This document shows positions 1 to 8,290 of a DNA stretch of 34,950 nt, one piece after another (within the stretch, counting starts at the first letter, position 1; every line of letters starts with the position of its first letter). The position numbers were made by a program, and so were the translations under genes. Below the pieces are notes generated by a model. That model searched no databases. It worked only from the letters and a program-made list of their open reading frames with translations, and was not told the DNA's origin. The stretch spans positions 1-34,950 of the forward strand of contig CALMMC010000108.1 in assembly GCA_937868205.1 (NCBI GenBank), written 5' to 3'. Origin of the DNA: JAAZPG01 sp012797375. GTDB lineage: Bacteria > Acidobacteriota > Aminicenantia > Aminicenantales > UBA4085.

Positions 1-1522
1 CGGCCGCGGCGGGTGCGTCGGGCGGGCCGGGTTGAAGGCCGGCAAGGTAAATTACCGCGGCGGCGTGCAGCACGGGCGCGTTCCGTTTCGGTCCCCTCTC
101 CCCGTCGAGGATGCGGAGGGCGATCTCGGTGTTGATTTTGAGGCTTCCTCCCTTGAGATCGCTTTCCCGGCAGGGTTCGAATCCGAAATCCCGGGGGTGG
201 ATATCCAGGAGGCGGATCCAACCGTCCCGGATTTCCGCCGCCCGCGTCAAACCGCCGAGCGTGATTTCGTCCAGCCCGTCGAACCCGTGGACAACCAAGG
301 CTCTGGACGTTCCGAGACGGGCCAGGGTTTCGGCGATCCGGGGAACGAGGTCCTCGGAGTAGACGCCGATGAGCTGGCGGTCGGCCCCGGCCGGATTGGC
401 CAACGGCCCAAGGATGTTGAAAATCGTCCGGATGCCCAGGTCGAGCCTGACCGGAACGGCGTGCTTCATCGAGGCATGGAACTTGGGCGCGAAGAGAAAG
501 GCCAGTCCGATTTCGCGAAGGGCTTTTTCCATGACCTCGGCCGGGGCGGCGATATTGACGCCCAGGGCTTCGACAAGGTCGGCCGACCCGCACCGGGAGG
601 TGATGGAGCGGTTTCCGTGCTTGGCCACGGTCGCGCCCGCCCCGGCGGCGATAAAAGCGGCGCAGGTGGAGATGTTGAACGTCCCGCTCCCGTCGCCTCC
701 CGTTCCGCAGGTATCGATTACCGGGCGGCCTTCGGGTTTCCGGACGGGCGCGGCTTTCCGGCGCAGGGCGCGGGCGAATCCGCCGATCTCGGAGACCGAT
801 TCTCCCTTGCCGGCCAGGGCGGTCAAAAGGCCGGCGATTTGGGCGGGAGTCGCATTTCCGGAGGCGATTTCCTCCATCAACGTTTCGGCCTCTCCCATCT
901 CCAGATCTTGGCCGGCGGACGCCTTGCGGATGGCCGCCCGGATCAGGGACGGACGGGGCCGGGGATTGAGGAAATTGGCCAGGATTTCGATTCCCCTGTC
1001 CGTGCCGATGGATTCGGGATGAAACTGGACGCCGTCGAGGCTCCAGCGCTTGTGGCGGATGCCCATGATTTCCCCGTCCTCGGTCCAAGCCGAAACATCG
1101 AGCTCGGAGGGGAGCGAGCTCCGGTCGACGGCCAGGGAATGATAGCGGATCGCCCGAAACGGATTTTTCATCCCGCTGAAGATCCCCTTGCCGTCATGAT
1201 AGATTTCGCTCTCCTTGCCGTGGCAGAGCGCCGCCGCCCGGACGATGGACCCGCCGAGAGCGGCTCCGATCGCCTGGTGGCCGAGGCAGATCCCGAGGAT
1301 CGGAATTTTCCCCTGGAACGCCCGGACGGCCTCCATCGAAATCCCGGCGTTTTCGGGCCGGCCGGGCCCGGGCGAGATGATCAGGTGGCTGGGCCGGAGG
1401 CGGTCGATCTCCTCGGCCGTGACGGCGTTGTTCCGGCGGACCTCGACCTCATGCCCCAGCCTGCGGACGTATTGAAAGATGTTGTAGGTGAACGAATCGA
1501 AGTTGTCGAGAAGAAGGATCAT
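1..1522 (-). CDS. trpGD: Anthranilate synthase glutaminase fused to anthranilate phosphoribosyltransferase (TrpG-TrpD), 3' end cut off by window
   Basis: This gene encodes the first two tryptophan-branch activities in one chain. The N-terminal half (about residues 1-190) is a class I glutamine amidotransferase that feeds ammonia to TrpE. It shows the oxyanion motif PGPGRP, the nucleophile Cys79 in GICLGHQ, and the His168/Glu170 pair in FHPES. From about residue 195 an anthranilate phosphoribosyltransferase follows, with the DTCGTGGDGSGTFNIST PRPP-binding loop near residue 270 and KHGNRS after it. The reading frame is open to base 1, 507 codons in. A normal fusion of about 530 residues would lack only some 25 residues here. 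ATG at 1522 follows the trpE stop after a single base, so the two are translationally coupled. TrpG-TrpD fusions are known in enterics and other bacteria, so the fusion itself is not new. Confidence 0.95.
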   Translation of the reverse strand, partial: MILLLDNFDSFTYNIFQYVRRLGHEVEVRRNNAVTAEEIDRLRPSHLIISPGPGRPENAGISMEAVRAFQGKIPILGICLGHQAIGAALGGSIVRAAALCHGKESEIYHDGKGIFSGMKNPFRAIRYHSLAVDRSSLPSELDVSAWTEDGEIMGIRHKRWSLDGVQFHPESIGTDRGIEILANFLNPRPRPSLIRAAIRKASAGQDLEMGEAETLMEEIASGNATPAQIAGLLTALAGKGESVSEIGGFARALRRKAAPVRKPEGRPVIDTCGTGGDGSGTFNISTCAAFIAAGAGATVAKHGNRSITSRCGSADLVEALGVNIAAPAEVMEKALREIGLAFLFAPKFHASMKHAVPVRLDLGIRTIFNILGPLANPAGADRQLIGVYSEDLVPRIAETLARLGTSRALVVHGFDGLDEITLGGLTRAAEIRDGWIRLLDIHPRDFGFEPCRESDLKGGSLKINTEIALRILDGERGPKRNAPVLHAAAVIYLAGLQPGPPDAPAAA

Positions 1523-1523
1523 G

Positions 1524-2996
1524 TCAGTCTCCCTCGGCCCCGGCCCGTTCGATCGCGGCAAACAGGGCCTCGGCCTTGTGTTCCGTCTCCCGGAATTCGT
1601 TCTCGGGTACCGAATCGGCGACGATGCCGGCCCCGGCCCGAAAGAACGCCGTCCGTCCTTTTTTGAGGATGGTCCGGATGGTGATGCATGAATCGAAGTT
1701 CCCGTTGAAACCCAGGTTGAAGACCATGCCTCCGTAGAAGTCGCGGCGGCGGCCTTCGAGCTCGGAGATGATCTCCATCGCCCGGATCTTGGGCGCGCCG
1801 CTCAGGGTTCCGGCTGGAAAAACAGCCCGGATGACATCGAAGACGTCCCGGGACTCGTCCATCTCCGCTTTCACGGAAGAGACGAGGTGCATGACATGGG
1901 AGTAGCGCTCGACGGCCATGTAATCGACCACATCGACGCTGCCGGGACGGGCGACCCGCCCGAGGTCGTTTCTGGCCAGGTCGACGAGCATGATATGTTC
2001 GGCCTTTTCCTTGGCGTCGGCCAGGAGCTCCTTGGCGAGTCGATCGTCCTCGGCCACCGTCCCGCCCCGAGGCCTGGTTCCGGCCAAGGGCTTGACCAGC
2101 ATTTCCCGGCCTTGCACCCTGACCATGACCTCGGGAGATGAGCCGGTCAGGGCGAAGGCGCCGAAATCGAGGAAAAAGAGATAGGGGGAGGGATTGATCA
2201 TCCGGAGCGCCCGGTAAACGGCGAAGGGATGCGCGTCCGTGTCTACGGAAAACGCGCGGGAGAGAACGACCTGGTAGGCGTCGCCGGCCCGGATCAGGTC
2301 TTGGCAGGTCAGGACGTTGCGGAGGAACTCGTCCCTGTCGGTATCCAGCCGGAGGACCGGCCTCTTCTTCCGGACGGGCCGCGGCTGGGCCGGAATCCGA
2401 CCGGCCAGAAGACTTTCCATGGCCCCGATGCGGTCCGCGGCGGCGGCATAATCATTTTCCGGGTCTTGTCCCGGAAAAACCGAGGCGATGATGAAGATCG
2501 AACGCTTCACCGAATCGTAGACCAGGACCATTTCGGGAACGACCAGGCAGGCGTCCGGGATCGGCCCGTCTGCCCCCGCCGCTGGGATATTTTCGAAGTA
2601 TCCGACGGTTTCATAACCGAGATACCCGATTCCTCCGCCCCAAAAAGGGGGGAGATGTTCATAGCGGGGGGCTTTCAACCCGGCAAAAAAACGCCGCACT
2701 TCCTCCAGGGGGTCGGGCAGGGATTTTTCCGTCACGGATTCCCTCCCGTTGCCGTTCGGTCCGCGGACCTCGACCTTCCGCCCGGTGACGGTGATCCCGC
2801 ATTTTCGACCGCAGGCGATGATGGAAAAGCGTCCGACGTGCTCTCCGCGCTCGATCGATTCGAGCAGAAACAGGCCCCGGCTTTTGAGAAACAGGGAGAG
2901 AGGGGTTTCGAAATCGGCCGGGATTTCCTTGCTGACGGGAACGACGGAATATTCCGCGGCGTCCCGCAAAAATGCTTTTTTTTCGGGAATGAGCAT
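1524..2996 (-). CDS. trpE: Anthranilate synthase component I
   Basis: TrpE converts chorismate plus ammonia (from TrpG) to anthranilate, committing chorismate to tryptophan. The 490-residue length is normal. The N-terminal region carries LLESIERGEHVGRFS, matching the LLES tryptophan-binding element of feedback-sensitive TrpE. The C-terminal chorismate-binding domain has LVKPLAGTRPRG, VDLARNDLGRV, FPAGTLSGAPKIRAME and GFNGNFDSCITIRT. The LLES motif and the lack of PabB-specific features, with trpG-trpD directly downstream, favour TrpE over PabB. The start ATG at 2996 has a strong ribosome binding site (AAAGGAGG). It is the seventh cistron of the aro-trp operon, 57 bases after aroC. Retention of LLES suggests end-product inhibition by Trp besides the leader-type control proposed for the operon. 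Confidence 0.95.
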   Translation of the reverse strand: MLIPEKKAFLRDAAEYSVVPVSKEIPADFETPLSLFLKSRGLFLLESIERGEHVGRFSIIACGRKCGITVTGRKVEVRGPNGNGRESVTEKSLPDPLEEVRRFFAGLKAPRYEHLPPFWGGGIGYLGYETVGYFENIPAAGADGPIPDACLVVPEMVLVYDSVKRSIFIIASVFPGQDPENDYAAAADRIGAMESLLAGRIPAQPRPVRKKRPVLRLDTDRDEFLRNVLTCQDLIRAGDAYQVVLSRAFSVDTDAHPFAVYRALRMINPSPYLFFLDFGAFALTGSSPEVMVRVQGREMLVKPLAGTRPRGGTVAEDDRLAKELLADAKEKAEHIMLVDLARNDLGRVARPGSVDVVDYMAVERYSHVMHLVSSVKAEMDESRDVFDVIRAVFPAGTLSGAPKIRAMEIISELEGRRRDFYGGMVFNLGFNGNFDSCITIRTILKKGRTAFFRAGAGIVADSVPENEFRETEHKAEALFAAIERAGAEGD

Positions 2997-3053
2997 AAGG
3001 GTCCTCCTTTGGAATCGGAAAAAATAACCGGAAAGAAGAAAGCGGGAAAATAT

Positions 3054-4088
3054 TTATGGGCGGGAAGCCGCCCATCGACGCCCCCGGCCGGAGCGGTTCG
3101 TCCAGACCCGGGGGATCCGCTGTTCCAGGAGGAGCAGGTCGGCGAAAACAACGGCCGCGGCCGCCTCGACGATGACCGGGAGCCTCAAGGCGAAGCAGGC
3201 GTCATGCCGGCCGCCGATGCGCAGGGAGACCGTCCGGCCGGTTTTCCGGTCGAGGGTTTCCTGCCGGAGGCCGATGGACGCGGGCGGCCGGGCCGCCACG
3301 CGGAAGCAGACCGGGTTGCCGTTGCTGATCCCGCCGTTGATTCCGCCGGCGTTGTTGGTCCGGGTCTTGCCGTCGGAGGCGATCAAGGGGTCGTTGAAAT
3401 CCCTCCCGCGCATCGAGGCGGCGGCGAATCCGCGGCCGAATTCGACTCCCTTGATTCCCGGAACGGCGAACAGGATATGGGCCAGCAGCGATTCCAGCGA
3501 GTCGAAAAACGGCTCTCCCAGCCCCGGCGGGACGGGGGCAGCCGTGCATTCGACCAGTCCGCCGATCGAATTGCGCTCCCGGGCGGCCTGGGACGCGGCC
3601 GCGGCGGCGTCCGCCTCTCCTCCGGCCGAGACCAGTCGGGCGGAAATCCGCATCGGCCGAACGAGCTTCTTGGCCGCGACGCCGGCCGCGACAAGTCCGA
3701 GAGTCAACCGTCCGGAAAAATGACCTCCGCCGCGAAGATCCTGGTTTTCGCCGAATTTGACCCCGGCGGCAAAATCGGCCTGCCCGGGACGGGGAACCCG
3801 GCGGAAGCGGGCATAATCGCCGGAACGGGTATCCGCGTTGGCGAAACTGACGACGACCGGAGCGCCCGTCGTCCTGTTCCGGCAGACGCCGCTCAGGATC
3901 TCGGGGATGTCGGTTTCGCGGCGGGCGGTGGTGCCAGGGGCGCCGCTTTTCCGGCGCGCGAGATCCGGCCGGAAATCCTCCGGACGAAGGGGAAGACCGG
4001 CCGGACAGCCGTCGAGGACGACGCCGACGGCGGGTCCGTGGGACTCGCCGAAAAGATGAAGGCGGAAAACGCGACCGAAGCTATTCAT
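3054..4088 (-). CDS. aroC: Chorismate synthase
   Basis: AroC performs the last shikimate step, 5-enolpyruvylshikimate-3-phosphate to chorismate, using reduced FMN. At 344 residues it is slightly shorter than many family members but complete. Visible signatures are LFGESHGPAVGVVLDGCPAG at the N-terminus, DYARFRRVPRPGQAD, GGGHFSGRLT near 120-128, GLGEPFFDSLES near 189-200, and the TNNAGGINGGISNG loop with GGRHDACFALRLP near the end. Its start overlaps the end of aroA by eight bases, so translation is probably coupled. It is the full-length counterpart of the C-terminal half found in the chimeric gene at 13937-15205, with clearly diverged sequence. Confidence 0.96.
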   Translation of the reverse strand: MNSFGRVFRLHLFGESHGPAVGVVLDGCPAGLPLRPEDFRPDLARRKSGAPGTTARRETDIPEILSGVCRNRTTGAPVVVSFANADTRSGDYARFRRVPRPGQADFAAGVKFGENQDLRGGGHFSGRLTLGLVAAGVAAKKLVRPMRISARLVSAGGEADAAAAASQAARERNSIGGLVECTAAPVPPGLGEPFFDSLESLLAHILFAVPGIKGVEFGRGFAAASMRGRDFNDPLIASDGKTRTNNAGGINGGISNGNPVCFRVAARPPASIGLRQETLDRKTGRTVSLRIGGRHDACFALRLPVIVEAAAAVVFADLLLLEQRIPRVWTNRSGRGRRWAASRP

Positions 4089-5340
4089 GGATGTCTCCTC
4101 CGAGTCGTCTCAAGTCTTGAAAAAACAGGGGATAGGATTTTGCGACGCAGGCGCCGCCCGATAGGCGGACCGGCTCGCGTGCGCCGAGCGCGGCGATGGC
4201 GGCGGCCATGGCGATCCGGTGGTCTCCATGGGCGTCGATTTCGCCGCCGCCGAGGCTCGTTCCGCGGATTTCCATCCAGTCTCCGTCGCGCCGGATGTCT
4301 CCGCCGATCCGGCCGAGCTCCCGGACAAGGACTGTGGCCCGGTCGCTTTCCTTATGGGCCAACCGGGACGCGCCCTTGATCCGGGTCGTACCCGGGCAAC
4401 GGCAGGCCAGGGCGGCCAGGGCCGGGAACAAATCGGGCGAATCGGCGGCGTCGAAGACAAAGCTCCGGAGCCTGCCCGGCTCCACGGTCAAGGTGTTCCC
4501 CTCCCAGGAAAGCCGGGCTCCGCAAGCGTCCAGCGCTTCGAGCATTTTGACATCGGCTTGGCGGGAATCGCGGCGGAGGCCGCGGACGGAGATTTTCCCG
4601 TCGACCGCGGCGGCCGCGAGCCAGGCCGAAGCCCCGCTCCAGTCCCCTTCGATTTCGATATCAGCCGGGCGGAAGGATTGGCCGGCTTCGACCCGGAAAG
4701 TCCGGTAGGATTCGTGATCGACGCGGACGCCGAATCCCCGGAGGACCTCGAGGGTCAGGTCGACGTAAGGCCGGCTTTTCAAATCGGAAATCTGAAGCAG
4801 GCTTGACCTTTCGGCTTTTGGCAGGGCGGTCAGAAGCCCGGAGAGGAATTGGGAGCTGACCGAGCCGTCCACGTCCGCCTCGCCGCCGCGAAGCGGTCCC
4901 CGAACCTCGAGCGGCGGAAATCCTCCGTCGGTCCGGACGACGACCCCGAGCCGGCGCAGGGGAGCTTCGATCATGCCCATCGGTCTTTGGCGCAGCGACC
5001 CCCGGGCCGAAAGCACGATGGCCCGGCTCGAAAGCGCGGCGACGGCCGAAAACAGGCGGAGGCAAAGACCGGCTTCGCCGCAATCGATGTCCGGCATCCG
5101 GGGATTGAAACCGCCCCGGATTCGGATGTCCGGCCCGGAATCTTCGACCTCGGCGCCCAGGGCCCGGACCGCCCGGAGGGATGCTTGGGCGTCGTCACAA
5201 AGGCTCGGACGGCGAAGGACGGATGTCCCCTCGGCCAGGAGCGCGGCGGCCGCGGCCCTCTGCATGTGGCTTTTCGAGGGCGGAGCGTCCACGGCCCCTT
5301 CAAGGCGCGAGGAACGGATCGATTTCGCTTCGGATGTCAT
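4081..5340 (-). CDS. aroA: 3-phosphoshikimate 1-carboxyvinyltransferase (EPSP synthase)
   Basis: AroA joins shikimate-3-phosphate and phosphoenolpyruvate to make EPSP, pathway step six. The frame is open upstream, but the ATG at 5340 is chosen because AGGAGA lies eight bases before it and the protein then begins just before the conserved PPSKSHMQR. This gives 419 residues, a normal length. Other family marks are RGSLRQRPMGMIEAPL, VDGSVSSQFLSGLLTALP, ASRLAHKESDRA and the DHRIAMAAAIAAL helix. The start lies 41 bases inside the 3' end of the aroE-aroK fusion and the end overlaps aroC, fitting a tightly packed operon. Confidence 0.95.
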   Translation of the reverse strand: MTSEAKSIRSSRLEGAVDAPPSKSHMQRAAAAALLAEGTSVLRRPSLCDDAQASLRAVRALGAEVEDSGPDIRIRGGFNPRMPDIDCGEAGLCLRLFSAVAALSSRAIVLSARGSLRQRPMGMIEAPLRRLGVVVRTDGGFPPLEVRGPLRGGEADVDGSVSSQFLSGLLTALPKAERSSLLQISDLKSRPYVDLTLEVLRGFGVRVDHESYRTFRVEAGQSFRPADIEIEGDWSGASAWLAAAAVDGKISVRGLRRDSRQADVKMLEALDACGARLSWEGNTLTVEPGRLRSFVFDAADSPDLFPALAALACRCPGTTRIKGASRLAHKESDRATVLVRELGRIGGDIRRDGDWMEIRGTSLGGGEIDAHGDHRIAMAAAIAALGAREPVRLSGGACVAKSYPLFFQDLRRLGGDIHE

Positions 5341-6604
5341 CGGCGGTCTCCTGGACATGTTTGATGTTGAAAGCGACAAGGTCGGCCGTCAGGGCGTAGG
5401 CGGTTTTTCTTTCGGTAAACAGCCGGAGGAGGTCCTCCCGGCGATCTTGCCAGAGAGGCCTGCTTCCGTTTTTTATTCGCTCGGCCGTCCGGGCGAGCGG
5501 CGTATAGAGCCAGACCACCCAACCGTGACGTTTCATCTCCGCCCGGGAGGCGGGATCGCAAACCGCGCCGCCGCCGCAGGACAAAACCAGCGATTCGACG
5601 CCGGTGAACCGGCCGACGGCTTCCCGTTCCAGGGCCCGGAAGCGGGCTTCTCCCCGGCGGGCGAAAATTTCGGACACGGTCATTTGTTCCCGCTCCTCGA
5701 TCCACTCGTCGGTGTCGAGAAAAGCGTAGCTCAGGCTTTCGGCCAGGCGCCGGCCGATTGTCGTTTTTCCGGAACCCATGAACCCGACCAGGACGATCCC
5801 TTTCTTTTTCTCCGGGACGCGGGCCGAAAGACCGGGAAGAAAATCCTCTTCGGGCAGGGGCGCCTCTTCCGGCCGGAGGCCGTTCATCAGAAGGAAAGCC
5901 GCGACTCCTTGACGGAGAAGCCATTCCGTTCCCGGGATGTAGCGGCATCCCCGGTCGCGGGCGGCGGCTTCCAGGGGCGCGTTCCGGTAATCGGCGTCGA
6001 GGATCGTCGTTCCCGGCCGGAGCCGATCGATCGGAAAAAGCGCCGGAGAGGCGGGGATCGTATTGATGAGCAGGCGAAGGCCGGACAGGGCCGCCGGCAG
6101 CTCCTCCCAGGGAAGCGAGGCGCATCCCATGGATTCGGCCAGTAATTCCGTTTTTTCCTTCCCTCGATTGATGACCGTGACGAAGGCGTTTTCCGCTTGC
6201 ATCGCCCGGACCGCGGCCCGGCCGGCTCCTCCGGCGCCCAGGACGAGAACTCGTTCGCGGCGAAGGGGGATTCCGGATTTTTTCAGGGCTTCGGCGATTC
6301 CCCGGGTATCGGTATTGAACCCGCGGAGACCGCCGGTCCCGGCCAGGATGGTGTTGACGGCGCCGGTCGAAACCGCCGAGTCGTCCAACCGGTCCAGCAA
6401 TGGAAACAGCGATTCCTTAAACGGGGAGGTGGCGTTCATCCCCTTGAATCCTGCTTCCCGCATGAGCGTCAGAATGTCTTCCGGCCCGTCGGCCCTGACC
6501 CTGAGATAAGCGGCGTCGACGCCAAAGCGGGCGTAAAGCGCCCGGTGAATTTCCGGGCTCAAGCTGTGAAGGATGGGACGCCCGGCCACGCCGAAGAGCT
6601 TCAT
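5300..6604 (-). CDS. aroEK: Bifunctional shikimate dehydrogenase / shikimate kinase fusion
   Basis: One 434-residue chain carries steps four and five of the shikimate pathway. Residues 1 to about 255 are AroE: VAGRPILHSLSPEIH binds shikimate, NATSPFKE holds the catalytic Lys63, GFNTDTRG holds Asp98, and VLGAGGAGRAA is the NADP Rossmann loop. Residues about 267-434 are AroK: GFMGSGKTTIGRRL is the Walker A loop, FLDTDEWIE binds shikimate, SCGGGAV follows, and RPLW is the lid. Between them is a short linker with Glu, Pro and Lys residues. The order of domains equals the order of reactions. The ATG overlaps the aroD stop as ATGA, so coupling is likely. This domain pairing is uncommon compared with separate genes or the fungal AROM protein. 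Confidence 0.95.
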   Translation of the reverse strand: MKLFGVAGRPILHSLSPEIHRALYARFGVDAAYLRVRADGPEDILTLMREAGFKGMNATSPFKESLFPLLDRLDDSAVSTGAVNTILAGTGGLRGFNTDTRGIAEALKKSGIPLRRERVLVLGAGGAGRAAVRAMQAENAFVTVINRGKEKTELLAESMGCASLPWEELPAALSGLRLLINTIPASPALFPIDRLRPGTTILDADYRNAPLEAAARDRGCRYIPGTEWLLRQGVAAFLLMNGLRPEEAPLPEEDFLPGLSARVPEKKKGIVLVGFMGSGKTTIGRRLAESLSYAFLDTDEWIEEREQMTVSEIFARRGEARFRALEREAVGRFTGVESLVLSCGGGAVCDPASRAEMKRHGWVVWLYTPLARTAERIKNGSRPLWQDRREDLLRLFTERKTAYALTADLVAFNIKHVQETADDIRSEIDPFLAP

Positions 6605-7257
6605 GATGTCCTCCCCTGAAGAAGGAGCTCGACGGCTTTCATGGACTTTCTGTCGAGTTGGCCCGGAGCGGTTTCCCGGCCTTTCCCAGCCGCGGCGAAG
6701 GTGAAGGGCGCGCCTAAAAGCGTTGCGGCGACCCGGGTCCAGCTTCCCGCGGGCCCCATGGCGAAGGCGAGCAGAGATTTCCCCCTTTCGTCCTTCCGGT
6801 CGTAGAGAGAGACGAGCCGGGCGCAGTCTGAGGGCGTTCGGGCCAGGCAGGCGATTTTCACGACGTCGGCCCCGGCCCGGACGTACTGGTCGATGACCCG
6901 TTCCATCAGGCTTCGGGAGGGCGTTCCTCGAAAATCATGATAGGAAAAGATCAGCCGGCACCCGGCCCGGCGGGCTTCAGCTTTGATGTAATCCCGGAAT
7001 CCGGGGGATTCCCGTCCGTCGACATCGACATATGAGGCTCCGGCAGAGACGGCCTCCGCGAGCCGTTCCCTGCGGATAGGATTCGAAAGCCGTCCGGGAC
7101 GGCAGGCGGCGATCAGCGTTTTCGGCCGGGAAAAAATTTTTCGGATTTCCACCGCGGAAAAGGAATTCAGGTCGAGGCGGATCTCAGCGCAGTCGACCGT
7201 TCGCAAGAGACGGAGGCAAGCGGAGAAAGACGTTTTACCCACGCTGACACAGATCAT
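6601..7257 (-). CDS. aroD: Type I 3-dehydroquinate dehydratase
   Basis: AroD dehydrates 3-dehydroquinate to 3-dehydroshikimate by a Schiff-base mechanism, step three. The open frame begins further upstream inside aroB, but the ATG at 7257 gives a family-like start (MICVSVGKTSF) and 218 residues. Type I signatures are AEIRLDL (substrate-binding Glu/Arg), FSYHDFRGTP with the general-base His, ADVVKIACLA with the Schiff-base Lys, and FAMGPAGSWTRV in the phosphate/substrate loop. The start lies 23 bases inside the 3' end of aroB, and the stop overlaps the aroE-aroK start. It is clearly not the unrelated type II enzyme. Confidence 0.94.
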   Translation of the reverse strand: MICVSVGKTSFSACLRLLRTVDCAEIRLDLNSFSAVEIRKIFSRPKTLIAACRPGRLSNPIRRERLAEAVSAGASYVDVDGRESPGFRDYIKAEARRAGCRLIFSYHDFRGTPSRSLMERVIDQYVRAGADVVKIACLARTPSDCARLVSLYDRKDERGKSLLAFAMGPAGSWTRVAATLLGAPFTFAAAGKGRETAPGQLDRKSMKAVELLLQGRTS

Positions 7258-8290
7258 GGAATCCTCTCTCCATTTCCTCCCGACCGACGCCGGCGACGAC
7301 TGCTTTTCCCAGGCGTTCCAGCAAGACAAGATCGACCCGGTTCCCTGCCTTTTTCTTGTCCTGGAGAAGGGCTTGGCGGATGTCCGGCCAGGCGCCGTGC
7401 GGACGAACGGGGAGGCCGAACCGTTCGATGAGCCGGATCAGCCGGTCGGCGTCCCTTTCGGCCAATCCGCTCCGGCGCACCGAAAGCCGGGCCGCGGCGG
7501 CCATGCCGATGGAGACGGCTTCGCCGTGGCGGATTCCGGACGCCCGCTCCAGGGCATGGCCGAGGGTGTGGCCGAAATTGAGCACCCGCCGGCGGCCCGC
7601 TTCCAGCTCGTCTGCGACGACGATGTCCGTTTTCACCCGGACGGCCGCGACGACGGCGCATCTCACGGCTTCGCGATCCCTTTCGAGAAGACGGTCGGCG
7701 TTTTTCTCCAGGAACCTGAACAATTCGATATCGGCGACGGCGGCGGCCTTGATCACTTCCGCCAGGCCGCATGTCCATTCCCGGCGGGGGAGCGTCTCGA
7801 GAAATTCGGGGGAGGAAAAGACGAACCGCGGCTGGGCCGTCGTGCCGATCAGGTTTTTATATCCGAGAAAATTGGAGCCGTTCTTGCCGCCGATCGCGGC
7901 GTCGACCTGGGCCAAGAGAGTCGTGGGAACGAAGGCAAAGGGAAGGCCGCGCATGAACGTCGCCGCGGCGAATCCCGCCAGATCGCAGACGATCCCGCCG
8001 CCGACGGCCACGACCAGCGAGGAGCGGTCCAGGCCGTGATCGAGGAAGGACAGGTAGAGGCGCCGGACCGAGGCCTGGGTTTTCCGCTTTTCTCCTCGAG
8101 GAAGGGTGATCCGGGGGAATCGAGCCGGGAGACTTCGGCCGTGGAGCGACTCGACGACGGGATCGCAGACGAAAAGGACTTTCCCTGAACCGGGAAGCCA
8201 TGCGGGGAGTCGGGCGATTTTCGCTCCCAGGATGATCCGGCTTCGGCGGGGCGGGGGAGAAAACTCAAGGTCAAGGATCTCAGTCGGCAT
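7235..8290 (-). CDS. aroB: 3-dehydroquinate synthase, full-length copy
   Basis: AroB cyclises DAHP to 3-dehydroquinate with NAD and a divalent metal, step two. At 351 residues it is full length. The NAD-binding GGGIVCDLAGFAA lies near residues 97-109, FVPTTLLAQVDAAIGGKNG near 120-138, and the metal ligands are Glu178 (GLAEVIK), His241 (FGHTLGHALE) and His255 (HGEAVS). The C-terminal domain carries DKKK near residue 315, the active-site lysine region. Its start overlaps the aroF end by 11 bases. This intact copy is useful as a ruler for the second copy, which stops after the third metal ligand and runs into aroC sequence. Confidence 0.96.
   Translation of the reverse strand: MPTEILDLEFSPPPRRSRIILGAKIARLPAWLPGSGKVLFVCDPVVESLHGRSLPARFPRITLPRGEKRKTQASVRRLYLSFLDHGLDRSSLVVAVGGGIVCDLAGFAAATFMRGLPFAFVPTTLLAQVDAAIGGKNGSNFLGYKNLIGTTAQPRFVFSSPEFLETLPRREWTCGLAEVIKAAAVADIELFRFLEKNADRLLERDREAVRCAVVAAVRVKTDIVVADELEAGRRRVLNFGHTLGHALERASGIRHGEAVSIGMAAAARLSVRRSGLAERDADRLIRLIERFGLPVRPHGAWPDIRQALLQDKKKAGNRVDLVLLERLGKAVVAGVGREEMERGFHDLCQRG

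Noticed and set aside
168..190. GGTTCGAATCC-like stretch resembling a tRNA T-arm
   Set aside because: It lies inside the TrpD coding region, and no acceptor, D or anticodon arms with matching pairing are found around it.
32..1666. Long plus-strand open frame of 544 codons opposite trpG-trpD
   Set aside because: It is the antisense shadow of the trpGD coding strand, has no recognisable domains and an improbable Gly/Asp/Arg-rich composition. The minus strand reads as clear TrpG and TrpD.
2229..4379. Long plus-strand open frame of 716 codons opposite trpE, aroC and aroA
   Set aside because: It spans three genes with unmistakable motifs on the other strand and is produced by high GC content. 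No ribosome site or family match.
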